This document shows, one piece after another, positions 1 to 9,100 of a stretch of DNA of 39,278 nt (its first letter is position 1; every line of letters begins with the position of its first letter). The position numbers and the translations under genes were made by a program. The notes under the pieces were generated by a model. The model made no database searches and had not been told where the DNA came from. It saw only the letters and a program-made list of their open reading frames with translations. Source of the stretch: Planctomycetota bacterium (GTDB lineage: Bacteria > Planctomycetota > JACOTG01); NCBI GenBank assembly GCA_016178505.1, contig JACOTG010000199.1:1-39278 (forward strand). The letters run 5' to 3'.

Positions 1-624
1 CGCCTCGTAGCGCGCGAGCGCGTCCGGCCTTCCCTTGAACAGATCGGGCTCGGCCTTCGTGCGCACGTAGCCGGGCAGGATCGCGTTCGCGCGAACGCCA
101 CGGGGTCCGAGCTCGAGAGCGAGGCTTTGCACGAGCGCGACGAGCCCGGCCTTCGACACGTTGTAGGGGAAGATGCCGGGCGACGTGCGCTCGGCGTGCA
201 CCGACGCGATCGCGACGATCGCGCCGCGCTTCGATGCAACGAGGAGCGGCGTCGCCGCGCGCGAGAGATCGACGACCGATCGCAGGTTCACGTCGATGCA
301 GCGCTGCCAGTCGGCCGACGTGCACGACTCGACCCCGCGAAAGACGTTGATGCCGGCGTTGGCGACGAGCGCATCGAGTCGGCCGAAGCGCGATTCGACG
401 GGCGCGAGGATCCGAAGCGCAGCGTCGGGCTTTGCGACGTCCATCGTGATCACGCACGCTTCGCTTCCCGCCGCGGCGACGAGCTTCGCGGTTTCGTTGG
501 CGCCGGCTTCGTCGACGTCCACGATGGCGACGCGCGCGCCTTCGCTCGCGAAGCGGAGGGCGATCGCGCGGCCGATTCCATGCGCGGCGCCCGTGACGAG
601 CGCCACCTGCCCCGTGAACCTCAC
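1..624 (-). CDS. SDR family NAD(P)-dependent oxidoreductase, 3' end outside window
   Basis: Classical short-chain dehydrogenase/reductase that would use NAD(P)(H) to oxidise or reduce a carbonyl or alcohol; substrate unknown. The translated minus strand starts VRFTGQVALVTGAAHGIGR, with the TGxxxGxG cofactor loop at about residues 11-18. It continues with a VANAG motif, a serine in IASVH, and the YNVSK catalytic Tyr-xxx-Lys. 208 codons are present; about 40 C-terminal residues lie beyond the left edge. The GTG start overlaps the TGA of the upstream cyclase gene (GTGA), which implies translational coupling and a two-gene operon. An acidic residue after the second strand (IVDVDE) favours NAD over NADP. 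The family call is firm; the reaction is not known. Confidence 0.9.
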   Translation of the reverse strand, partial: MRFTGQVALVTGAAHGIGRAIALRFASEGARVAIVDVDEAGANETAKLVAAAGSEACVITMDVAKPDAALRILAPVESRFGRLDALVANAGINVFRGVESCTSADWQRCIDVNLRSVVDLSRAATPLLVASKRGAIVAIASVHAERTSPGIFPYNVSKAGLVALVQSLALELGPRGVRANAILPGYVRTKAEPDLFKGRPDALARYEA

Positions 625-1310
625 GGTCGCAGCCCGTAGATCGTGCACGGTGCGCCATCGGCGTCGCGCACGAAGAGCGGAGCGATCCAGATCTCCACGA
701 ATGGAAAACGCCATTCGCCGAGATTCACGTCCTCGACGAGGAGCACGAATCGATCGCCGGGCTCGCGGCCGAGCATGCGGCGGTGAAATTCGGCGCCCTC
801 GTCGACGTGCTGGTAGCTCGCAGCCGAGACCGTGTCGATCGCGAGTGCGCGCAGTATGGGCGCGGCCTCTAGAAGGAAGTCGGCCGCGTCGGCGGCGAAC
901 CCCGGGCCGCGCCGACTGAAGCGGTGCGGGTCCGACGCGCGGTGGCGCGCGAAGCCCGTTCGCACGGCGACGAAGTCCGCGTGCTCGATGGCCGCCGCGT
1001 GCCGTCGCAGATCGTCGGGACCGATCAGCTCGAAATCGTCCTTGGGAACGTCGACGATCACCGGGCGACGGAAGAAGAACGCGCTCGTCGGCAGTTCGCT
1101 GATCGCCGGCATGTCGTCGCCGAAGTGAAGCGGCGCGTCGACGTGCGTGCCCGAGTGCAGCGAGCCGTGGACGAGCCGGCTGTTGCAAACATCGCCGTCG
1201 CGGATCCGTCGCTTGTGCGGAAATGCGATCGGCTCGCCGTCGCCGAAGGGCGGCGTGTCGTCACCCAGGTCGTACGAGAGTCGAACCAACCGCACCGGGT
1301 CGAATGACAT
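621..1310 (-). CDS. Cyclase family protein (kynurenine formamidase-like metal hydrolase)
   Basis: 229-residue member of the cyclase/arylformamidase family (PF04199), metal-dependent hydrolases that act on amide or ester bonds, for example N-formylkynurenine. The signature HSGTHVDAPLHF is at about residues 52-63 and supplies the His/Asp metal ligands. Further conserved features are a VRTGFARH stretch and a C-terminal WIAPL segment. The start was placed at the ATG giving MSFDPVRLVRLSYDLG because homology begins immediately there; an in-frame extension upstream is arginine-rich and looks non-coding. The stop overlaps the start of the following SDR gene. A cyclase next to an SDR suggests a small catabolic operon. 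Genuine kynurenine formamidase activity is only one possibility, as no other tryptophan-degradation gene is visible. Confidence 0.85.
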   Translation of the reverse strand: MSFDPVRLVRLSYDLGDDTPPFGDGEPIAFPHKRRIRDGDVCNSRLVHGSLHSGTHVDAPLHFGDDMPAISELPTSAFFFRRPVIVDVPKDDFELIGPDDLRRHAAAIEHADFVAVRTGFARHRASDPHRFSRRGPGFAADAADFLLEAAPILRALAIDTVSAASYQHVDEGAEFHRRMLGREPGDRFVLLVEDVNLGEWRFPFVEIWIAPLFVRDADGAPCTIYGLRP

Positions 1311-1500
1311 GGCCGGGAAGATAGCGCTCGCCGCGCAGGCCCGCAAGGCGAGCGCGCGCTCGTGACCTTGCAGTCGGTTGCCGGATACCGCGCGCGCAGA
1401 TTCCAGCGCTGCGATCGGCCCGCATCGACGACGCAGGGTCGCGCAAAGAAAGTCCGTTCGATTCGGGAAGGAACGGCCTTTGGTGCTCGGGAGGTGGCGC

Positions 1501-3363
1501 ATGGTCGAGCGAGGCTCGGTCTTGGCAGTGATCGGCGTGCTGGCTTTGGCAAACCTCGCTCTCGCGAGCGGCGGAACCGTCCGGCCAGCCACGGCGGGCA
1601 ATCTCGATTACATCACCGTTCTTCAGGTTCCAGGGGGTGCGAACGATCGCATCATCACGCGATGGGGGCGCGAAGGCGTCGCCTTCCCGAACGGCACCGA
1701 GTTCGACCCAAACTCCGTGATCTGCGGCGCGCGAACGTACTCGGGGCATCAGTCTACCGTCAGCGCCGCGCGCCCGGAGCGCCTCGACGTCCGCCTCGAA
1801 GACCCCAACAACCCGGGCTTCCCGAGCGTCGTGTCCTTGCCCGCACCGATGGGCTCTCTCACGTCGACGAGTCCGAGCTTCGTCACGGCGCTTGCGGCCG
1901 ACAGCAACGTGTCGCCTGCGCCTTGTCCCCAGTCCGTGGGCTATCAGAACTACTCGTTCAACGGTGGGGTGGGCGTGCACGATCCCGAGGTCGCGATCTT
2001 CCTGACGTGGCAGACTCCGGCCGCTACGTCGAACGCCCCTTGCTACATCGGACTCGAGTTGGGTTCGGCGCCGAACAACGGCCGGACGAAATTCTTCGAC
2101 AGCCTGACGTCGACGTACTTGAACACTTCCACATTCGGCGGTGGCAACGTATGGCTCGACGCCGTCGTCTTCACGCCGCACATCCTCGATCTGAACCTCC
2201 GCGTGGGCGGCTCTCCAAGATTTCCCGGCGATCGGGGAAGTCCTGTCTGGGCGATTCGCGGCGAAGAGGGCGACAGCGCCGGAAGCAGCACGATCGTCGA
2301 CGACTTCATCACCGCGACCATCACCGTCAACAATGGCACGCCCGCGCCGCTCACGAACCAGACTCTGAGCCTCGTTGCCGATCGCAGCGTCATCAACTCG
2401 ACGCTCGCGCCAAAGGACTTGGTTGCGGCGTTTCGTCTGGTCGGCAATCCGACGGCGTCGCTCGCGTCGGGCAATCCGTACTCGTGGATGCCGGGCCGCA
2501 CGATTCTTCGCGCGAACATTCCGGCGACGATCAACGGCAGGCTCCAGTCGCTGTTTCCGAAGAACCTCCCGTGCGTTGCCGCGAGCCGCAACGTCGCGTT
2601 GCCGACGGGCACGGGCCCGCGAGATGCAAAGCGACGGGAACTCGGCCTGCGTCGCCAGCGCGGACAAGTCGACGACGGCACCGTGGAATTCGGACAAATC
2701 GTGCAGTCTCCCGCCATGACCGGCGACGTGCTCTCCGAGCGGTGGCCGTGGGATCGCGTGTTCCCGAGCCGAAGCGGCCCGATGGGTCCGAAGGTGGATC
2801 AGTTGTCGGTTTCCGCGATCCAGCTCGCGGCTGCGAGCGCCGGAGGGGCGACCGGCTTCGACGCAGTTCAGTTGCGTCGCGAGGATCCGGTCGTGCTGAA
2901 CTCGGCGGATCCGAGCCCGCAGGGATTGATCGTTGCTGCGGGCACGAGCGGCACGGCCATCGGTGACGGCGTGCGCGTTCAGCCGCCAATCCCGCCCGAT
3001 CCGAACTTCCATTACGCGTTCTTCGAGTACCCGGCTTCGGCGACGGTGCGAAGCGCCGACGGGGGGTTCTTCACGAACGTCTACATGTTTCCGAACGACT
3101 TCATCGGTCCCGCGCCTTACGGCACTTTCCTCGCACTCGACAAGACGCCGGAGACGATCACCGGATGTCTTTTCTCGAGCCGGGCGGGCGCGCTGCCGTA
3201 CGTTCCGGACCCGACGGCGAACGCGATCGTGCGTGTGATCTTCACGGCGTCGAATCCGCTGAATGAGCCGGCAACGCGCGCCGTGCCTGCGGTGGTCACG
3301 AAACATCCGAGCCGAATCGGCTGCACGGACGCCGTTCCTCGTCACGTCGTTTTTTCGCGCTAG
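1501..3363 (+). CDS. Secreted protein of unknown function, suspected internal out-of-frame segment
   Basis: 620-residue protein with a clear signal peptide: VLAVIGVLALANLALA forms the hydrophobic core, followed by a likely cleavage before SGG. A strong Shine-Dalgarno (GGGAGGT, five bases before the ATG) sets the start. The mature part is rich in Thr, Ser, Asn and Pro and looks extracellular and beta-rich; I recognise no domain. Around 2626-2715 the continuous frame reads basic and charged (for example AKRRELGLRRQRG). The next frame there reads SDGNSACVASADKSTTAPW, with G/C-rich third positions typical of this genome, and ends at a TGA at 2717-2719. This suggests two compensating indels about 90 bases apart. 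The chain keeps going afterwards (MTGDVLSERWPWDRVF) to a normal end. Confidence 0.7.
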   Translation: MVERGSVLAVIGVLALANLALASGGTVRPATAGNLDYITVLQVPGGANDRIITRWGREGVAFPNGTEFDPNSVICGARTYSGHQSTVSAARPERLDVRLEDPNNPGFPSVVSLPAPMGSLTSTSPSFVTALAADSNVSPAPCPQSVGYQNYSFNGGVGVHDPEVAIFLTWQTPAATSNAPCYIGLELGSAPNNGRTKFFDSLTSTYLNTSTFGGGNVWLDAVVFTPHILDLNLRVGGSPRFPGDRGSPVWAIRGEEGDSAGSSTIVDDFITATITVNNGTPAPLTNQTLSLVADRSVINSTLAPKDLVAAFRLVGNPTASLASGNPYSWMPGRTILRANIPATINGRLQSLFPKNLPCVAASRNVALPTGTGPRDAKRRELGLRRQRGQVDDGTVEFGQIVQSPAMTGDVLSERWPWDRVFPSRSGPMGPKVDQLSVSAIQLAAASAGGATGFDAVQLRREDPVVLNSADPSPQGLIVAAGTSGTAIGDGVRVQPPIPPDPNFHYAFFEYPASATVRSADGGFFTNVYMFPNDFIGPAPYGTFLALDKTPETITGCLFSSRAGALPYVPDPTANAIVRVIFTASNPLNEPATRAVPAVVTKHPSRIGCTDAVPRHVVFSR

Positions 3364-3558
3364 ACGCGGCGCGCCCCGACTCGCCACTTCGCGCCGCGTG
3401 AGCGTGTTCGCGAATGCGCGGGCGGATGCGAAGATTCCCCGAATGAAACCGATCCGTCGGCCGATGAGGCCGGATGCTTCACTTCGTCGTCACCGGCGAG
3501 CCTCTCGTTGCCGGTTCGATCGCGCGGCGCGGAAGCCGTGACGGGGCCCGCTCGTCAC

Positions 3559-4262
3559 GTGACCAGCCGCGTGTTCCTGGAGCGGGCGGTGCCGATTCTC
3601 GGGCTGCGGTGGGCCGGGTATCGCGGAGTGTGGCGATCCGTGCGCGGTCCGGCGCGGGCGCGCGCACGCGCGGCCGGGTGCGCGACTCTCGCCGAATACC
3701 TCGATCGGCTCGAGCGCGACGCGGCCGAGCGCGAGCGGGCACGCGCCGCGCTGAGCGTTGCGCCGGTTGCGCATGCGGGGAGGAGCCCTACACGCTCGCG
3801 ATCTTCTGGCGCGAGCACGTGCTGCCCACACGTTCCGACCTCCCGCTGACGATCCTCGCGACCGACGTGCGCGAGGACGCGCTCGAGCGCGCGCGACGCG
3901 GCGTCTACGCCGAGAGCTCGCTGCGCTGGGTGCCGGACGCGACGCGGGCGCGATGGTTCGAGCGTGTCCCGGAGGGTTGGCGCGTCGCCGACGCACTGCG
4001 CGAGCGGATCGAATTTCGTCACCACGACCTTTTCGTCGACGCGCCGCCGTGCGACGTCGCCATCGTGCTTTGCCGCAACGTGGTCTTCACCTACTTCGGC
4101 GACGCCCTGCGATCGGAGGCGGTCGCGCGCGTGCATTCGGCGCTCCGTCCCGGCGGACTCCTTGCAATCGGCGACCGCGAGCACTGGGACGTTGCGTCCG
4201 CGATCGCCGCCGGCTTCGATCCCGTGCCGGGCGATCCCGGGGTCTTTCGCCGGAGGGAATGA
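3559..4262 (+). pseudogene. CheR-type methyltransferase, frameshifted by internal deletion
   Basis: First of two tandem CheR-like genes. Starting from GTG (TSRVFLERAVPILGLRW), it follows the intact neighbour closely up to ARAALSV. Aligning the two copies shows that 91 nt are missing relative to the neighbour, near 3758. Because 91 is not a multiple of three, the remainder (CGEEPYTLAIFWREHVLP and onward to the TGA) lies in another frame. The lost piece covers the end of the CheR N-terminal domain and the first part of the SAM-binding motif, so even a frameshifted product would be impaired. The rest of the methyltransferase domain is well preserved, which suggests a recent event or an assembly error. 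The stop lies nine bases before the intact copy. Confidence 0.8.
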
Positions 4263-4271
4263 GATCACGCG

Positions 4272-5081
4272 ATGACCAGCTACGCGTTCCTCGAGGCGGC
4301 GATGCCGCTGCTCGGGCTTCGGTGGAAGGGATATCGCCGCGTATGGCGATCGGTGGGCCGGCGCGCGCGCGCGCGGGCGCAGGCGGCGGGATGCGCGACG
4401 CTCGACGTCTATCTTGCGCGCCTCGCCGTCGATCCAGCGGAGTGCGAGCGGGCGCGTGTGGCGCTGTCGGTGACGGCGTCGCGCTTCCATCGCCGCGCAC
4501 ATACGTTCGAGGCCGTGTGCGACGAGGCGCTCGCGTGGCCCGCGCGCGAGGTGCGCGCGTGGAGCGCGGGATGTGCGTCCGGCGAGGAGCCATATACGCT
4601 CGCGATGACTTGGCGCGAGCGCGTGCTGCCGGCGCGGCCCGATCTACCGCTGTCGATCCTCGCGACGGACGTGAGCGACGAAGCGCTCGAGCGTGCCCGC
4701 CGCGGCGTCTATTCGGCGAGCTCGGTGCGCGGCGTTCCCGAGTCGATGCGAGCGCAGTGGTTCGCGCGGGTCGCGAGCGGCTGGCGCATCGCCGACGCGA
4801 TCCGCGAGCAAATTACCTTCCGCCGCCACGACCTCCTCGTCGACGACCCGCCGCGCGCCATGTCGATCATCTTCTGCCGAAACGTGATCTTCACCAACTT
4901 CGGCGACGCGTTGCGAGCGCGGGCACTTGCGAGCATTGCGACATCGCTACGTCCCGGCGGCCTCCTCGCGATCGACGAACACGAGCGCGGTACCGCGGCG
5001 CCCACCGCCGCCGCCGGATTCACGCGCGTTCCGGGCCACCGCGCGCTCTATCGAAAGAGTGCGCAAGCGGCGATCCTATAG
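4272..5081 (+). CDS. CheR family protein-glutamate O-methyltransferase
   Basis: 269-residue SAM-dependent methyltransferase of the CheR family, which methylates glutamates on chemoreceptors. The N-terminal helical CheR_N-like part (residues 1-80, with LGLRWKGYRRVW and DPAECERARVALSV) is followed by the catalytic domain. That domain has the motif I stretch SAGCASGEEPYTLA near residues 98-112, the ILATDVSDEALERARRG acidic loop, and IIFCRNVIFTNF, matching the CheR FCRNVLIYF motif. The usual SxFFRD region reads SRFHRRAHTF. It lies directly behind a broken duplicate. No receptor, CheA, CheW or CheB gene lies in the window, so the methyl acceptor is unknown; a role outside chemotaxis is possible. 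Confidence 0.85.
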   Translation: MTSYAFLEAAMPLLGLRWKGYRRVWRSVGRRARARAQAAGCATLDVYLARLAVDPAECERARVALSVTASRFHRRAHTFEAVCDEALAWPAREVRAWSAGCASGEEPYTLAMTWRERVLPARPDLPLSILATDVSDEALERARRGVYSASSVRGVPESMRAQWFARVASGWRIADAIREQITFRRHDLLVDDPPRAMSIIFCRNVIFTNFGDALRARALASIATSLRPGGLLAIDEHERGTAAPTAAAGFTRVPGHRALYRKSAQAAIL

Positions 5082-5117
5082 ACGGAACGTTTAACATCAC
5101 GGCCGCCGAGAGAACGC

Positions 5118-5804
5118 ATGATCGGAACTGTCGCCATCACGGACGAGGGCTGGTATCGGTTTCTCGCCGATCACCGCGACCTGCAAGAGATCAACTTCTG
5201 GCAGCCGTCTGCACGACGCGGGTTTCGAGCCGATCCGTTCTCGCCGTTTCTTTTCAAGCTTCGTGTACCGGACAACGCGATCTGCGGCTACGCGTATTTT
5301 GCGCAGTACTCGCGGCTGCCTCTTTGGCTCGCTTGGGAAGTCTTCGCCACCGGAAACGGATGTGCGTCAGTGGATGAGATGAGCAATCGGATTCAGCGGC
5401 TGCGACAAGGCATCCGCTATGAGGAGGGCACCGGCGCCGATGAGATCGGTTGTATCCAACTCGTTTCGCCCGTGTTCTTCGATCCTGCGGAGTGGGTGCC
5501 GCAACCGGCAGACTGGAATCCACGAATTCAAACGCCGACGCGTTATGACCTGACATCGGGCGAAGGCAAGCGTGTCTGGGATGCGTGCCTGTCGCGAACG
5601 CGTCGCCACGAACTCAACCAGTTGGATGTTGGTAGCCTGCCCGTCGGCGGAGAGCACGCGCGCCTCGGCGAGCCGCGACTGGTTTCACCTCGACTTGGCC
5701 AAGCGACGTTTCGGATCGCCGTCATGGAGGCCTACCGACGTGCGTGCGCGGCGACCGGCGAGCACTCGCTGCCCGCACTCGAAGCTACGCGCTGCATCCG
5801 ATGA
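5118..5804 (+). pseudogene. HNH endonuclease, C-terminal nuclease domain truncated
   Basis: The 228 codons match the N-terminal recognition-type domain of a family of HNH endonucleases: INFWQPSARRGFRADP, PFLFKLRVPDN, GCIQLVSPVFFD, then a linker with PRLGQATFRIAV. The start of the nuclease domain follows (EAYRRACAATGEHSLPALEA). In intact relatives that last motif continues into an AHIRP-type HNH core and about 80 more residues with a ligand-rich NGLLL...H region. Here the sequence instead goes to TRCIR and a stop. From about 5783 a different reading frame carries the tail of a HEPN protein. The gene is therefore cut at a recombination junction and lacks its HNH histidines. It has a GAGAGAA ribosome site and somewhat less G/C-biased codons than its neighbours, consistent with horizontal acquisition. 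Confidence 0.8.
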
Positions 5805-6067
5805 ACGCAGCGTTGCTCACGAAGGGCCTCACGTTCTCGAAGCACTCGGGCGTGATCGCCGCGTTTTCGCAGCATCTCGTGAAGACCGGCATCATCCCGC
5901 GGGAAGTCGGACGCAAGCTCACGCGCCTCCGCCGTGACCGAGAAATCGGTGACTACGACGATTCCGCACAGGGAGACGAGTCGAGTGCCCAGATCGACGT
6001 GTCGACCGCATCGGAAATCGACGACCGAGTTCGTCGTGGGCTGATCGAGAATCAATTCATCTCGTGA
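5783..6067 (+). pseudogene. C-terminal fragment of a HEPN domain protein
   Basis: The frame entered at the HNH break reads SYALHPMNAALLTKGL, then HSGVIAAFSQHLVKTG, then REVGRKLTRLRRDREIGDYD. This corresponds to the second half of a small HEPN protein, where YYA.FHAA..LL..KGL is normally followed by H.GVI..F...FVKTG and R..GDYD. The N-terminal helix is missing because the HNH gene ends at the same place. A possible ATG at 5801 could give an 88-residue product, but it would lack the first HEPN helices. HEPN proteins are commonly the toxin halves of HEPN/MNT toxin-antitoxin pairs; no MNT nucleotidyltransferase remains here. The Rx4-6H type active site cannot be confirmed in the fragment. Confidence 0.7.
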
Positions 6068-6140
6068 GGCCGCGGATCGAGCCCATCCGGGTGATGCGTC
6101 GAGACTCGTCCCGCGCGCGCTGGTAGAGTCTTCCCTTCAA

Positions 6141-9100
6141 ATGGCTGGCGATGCTGCGATTTCTCTGGCTCGGTTCACCGTCGAGGATCTGCGCGCGATG
6201 CTCGCGGAGCGGATCTTCGTTTTCGATGGGGCGATGGGGACGGCGATTCAGGCGCGCGGGCTCGGGGCGGCGGACTTTGGCGGACCTGAGTTCGAGGGAT
6301 GCAACGAGAACCTGAACCTCACGCGGCCGGACGTCGTCGCCGCGATCCACGCGGGGTACCTCGAGGTCGGGGCTGACGTCGTCGAGACGAACACGTTTGG
6401 CGGGACGCCGCTCGTGCTTGCCGAGTATCGGCTCGGGCACCAAGCGCTCGAGATCAACCGCGCTGCGGCCCGCATCGCTCGCGAAGCGGCCGCGCGCTTC
6501 GACCGGCCCGGCCGGCCGCGCCTCGTCGCGGGGTCGATGGGGCCGACGACGAAGACGATCTCGGTCACCGGCGGCGTGACGTTCGACGCGATGTGCGACC
6601 ACTACGCCGTTCAAGCTGAGGGCCTCGTCACCGGCGGCGCGGACCTGCTGCTCGTCGAGACGGCGCAGGACACGCTCAACGTGAAGGCCGCCCTCCTCGC
6701 CATCGAGCACGTCTTCGCGAAGCTCGGGATGCGCGTGCCGATCATGCTCTCGGCGACGATCGAGCCGATGGGGACCATGCTCGCGGGGCAATCGGTCGAG
6801 GCGCTGCACACCTCGGTCGAGCACGCGCCGCTGCTGTCGATCGGGCTCAATTGCGCAACCGGCCCCGACTTCATGACCGATCACGTGCGCACGCTCTCGG
6901 AGATGGCGACGTGCGCGGTGTCGTGCATGCCGAACGCAGGACTGCCGGACGAAGAGGGCCACTACAACGAACTGCCTGAGGGCTTCGCGGCAAAGCTTGC
7001 GCGTTTCGTCGAGCATGGCTGGCTGAACGTCGTGGGCGGTTGCTGCGGCACGACCGCGGCGCACATCCGCCTCCTCGCGCAGCTTGCCGACGGCACGAAG
7101 CCGCGCGCTCCGCAGACGCGCATCGCCGCGGCGACGAGCGGCGTCGACTATCTGTCCTTCGACGACGCGAAGCCGTGCATCGTCGGCGAGCGCACGAACG
7201 TCATCGGAAGCCGCCAGTTCAAGGACCTCATCGTCGGCGAGCTCTTCGAAGAAGCGGCGGAGGTCGGGCGGCGACAAGTGCGCGGCGGCGCGCACGTCAT
7301 CGACGTCTGCCTCGCGAACCCGGACCGCGACGAACTCGCCGACATGATGCGGTTCCTCGACTTCGCCGTGAAGAAGGTGCGCGTGCCGCTGATGATCGAC
7401 TCGACGGACGCGCGCGTCCTCGAGGAAGCGCTGAAGCGCTGCCAAGGAAAAGCGATCGTCAACTCGATCAACCTCGAGGACGGCGAGGAGCGCTTCGAGA
7501 AGGTCGTGCCGCTCATCCATCGCTACGGCGCGGCGGTGGTCGTCGGCTGCATCGACGAGGACAAGAAATCGGGCATGGCGGTGACGCGCGCGCGGAAGCT
7601 CGAGATCGCGCGCCGCAGCTTCGATCTGCTGACGCGCAAGTACGGCCTGCCGGCGCGCGACCTGATCTTCGACGCGCTCGTCTTCCCGTGCGCGACCGGC
7701 GACCAAGCGTACGTTGGCTCCGCGCGCGAGACGATCGAGGGCGTGCGCCTCCTCCACGACGCGCTCCCCGAATGCCGCACGATCCTCGGCGTCTCCAACG
7801 TCTCGTTCGGCCTGCCGACCGCGGGCCGCGAGGTGCTGAACACCGTCTTCCTGCACCACTGCCTCGAGGCCGGTCTCGACCTCGCGATCGTGAACAGCGA
7901 GAAGCTCGCGCGCATCACGCACGTGCCCGAGGTCGAGCGCGGGCTCGCCGAAGACCTCATCGACAACCGCGGCGCCGACCCGATCAAGGCGTTTGCCGAC
8001 TACTTCAAGGCGAAGGCTGCGGCCGGCGGGCCCGCGATTGTGAAGGCGCCGACGGAATCGCTGACGCTCGATCAACGCCTCGCGCGGTGCATCGTCGAAG
8101 GCTCGAAGGAAGGGCTGATCGACGATCTCACGACCGCGCTGCGCGAACGCGAGCCGCTCGCGATCATCAACGGCCCGCTCATGGACGGCATGGGCGAGGT
8201 CGGCAAGCTCTTCGCCGCGAACAAGCTCATCGTCGCCGAGGTGCTGCAGTCGGCCGAGGCGATGAAGGCGGCCGTCACGTTCCTCGAAAAGCACATGAAG
8301 CACGCGTCCGACTCCCACAAGGGGACGATCCTGCTCGCAACAGCGAAGGGCGACGTGCACGACATCGGCAAGAACCTCGTCGAGATCATCCTCGGCAACA
8401 ACGGCTATCGCGTGGTGAACCTGGGCATCAAGGTGCCGCCGGCCGATCTCATCGAGGCGAGCGCGAAGCACAAGCCCGATCTCATCGGGCTCTCGGGGCT
8501 GCTGGTGAAGAGCGCGCAGCAGATGGTCGTCACCGCGGAAGACCTGCGCGCGGCGGGCGTCGCGGTGCCCATGCTGGTCGGCGGCGCGGCGCTCAGCGAG
8601 AAGTTCACGTGCGGCAAAATCACGCCCGCGTACGGCGCCACGGTCGCGTACGCGAAGGACGCGATGAGCGGCCTCGACCTCGCGAATCGGCTGATGGATC
8701 CTGCCGCGCGGCCGGCCCTCGAAGCGCATCTCGCGAAGCGACGCGAGCAGCTCGTCGTCGACGTGAAGCCGAAGCCCGAGCTGCCACCGCCGACGCGGAC
8801 CGCCATCCACCACGACGCGCCGCCGCCCGCGCCGCCCGACTTCCTGCCGCACGAAGTCCGCGACTTCGACCTCGACACGCTCTTCGCCTACGTGAACCCG
8901 ACGATGCTCTACGGCCACCACCTCGGGCTTCGCGGACGACTCGAGGGACTGCTTGCTCGCGGCGACGCGAAGGCCGAGGAGCTGCATCGCGCCGTCACCG
9001 CGCTGCAAGACGAAGTCGTCGCGAAGAAGCTCCTGCATCCGCGCGCGCTCTATCGCTTCTTCCGCGCGGCATCCGACGGCGACGCGCTGCTCGTGCTGTC

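Noticed and set aside
6068..6140. Cobalamin riboswitch before metH
   Set aside because: The 73-base gap is too short and no B12-box-like sequence is visible; upstream is the HEPN remnant.
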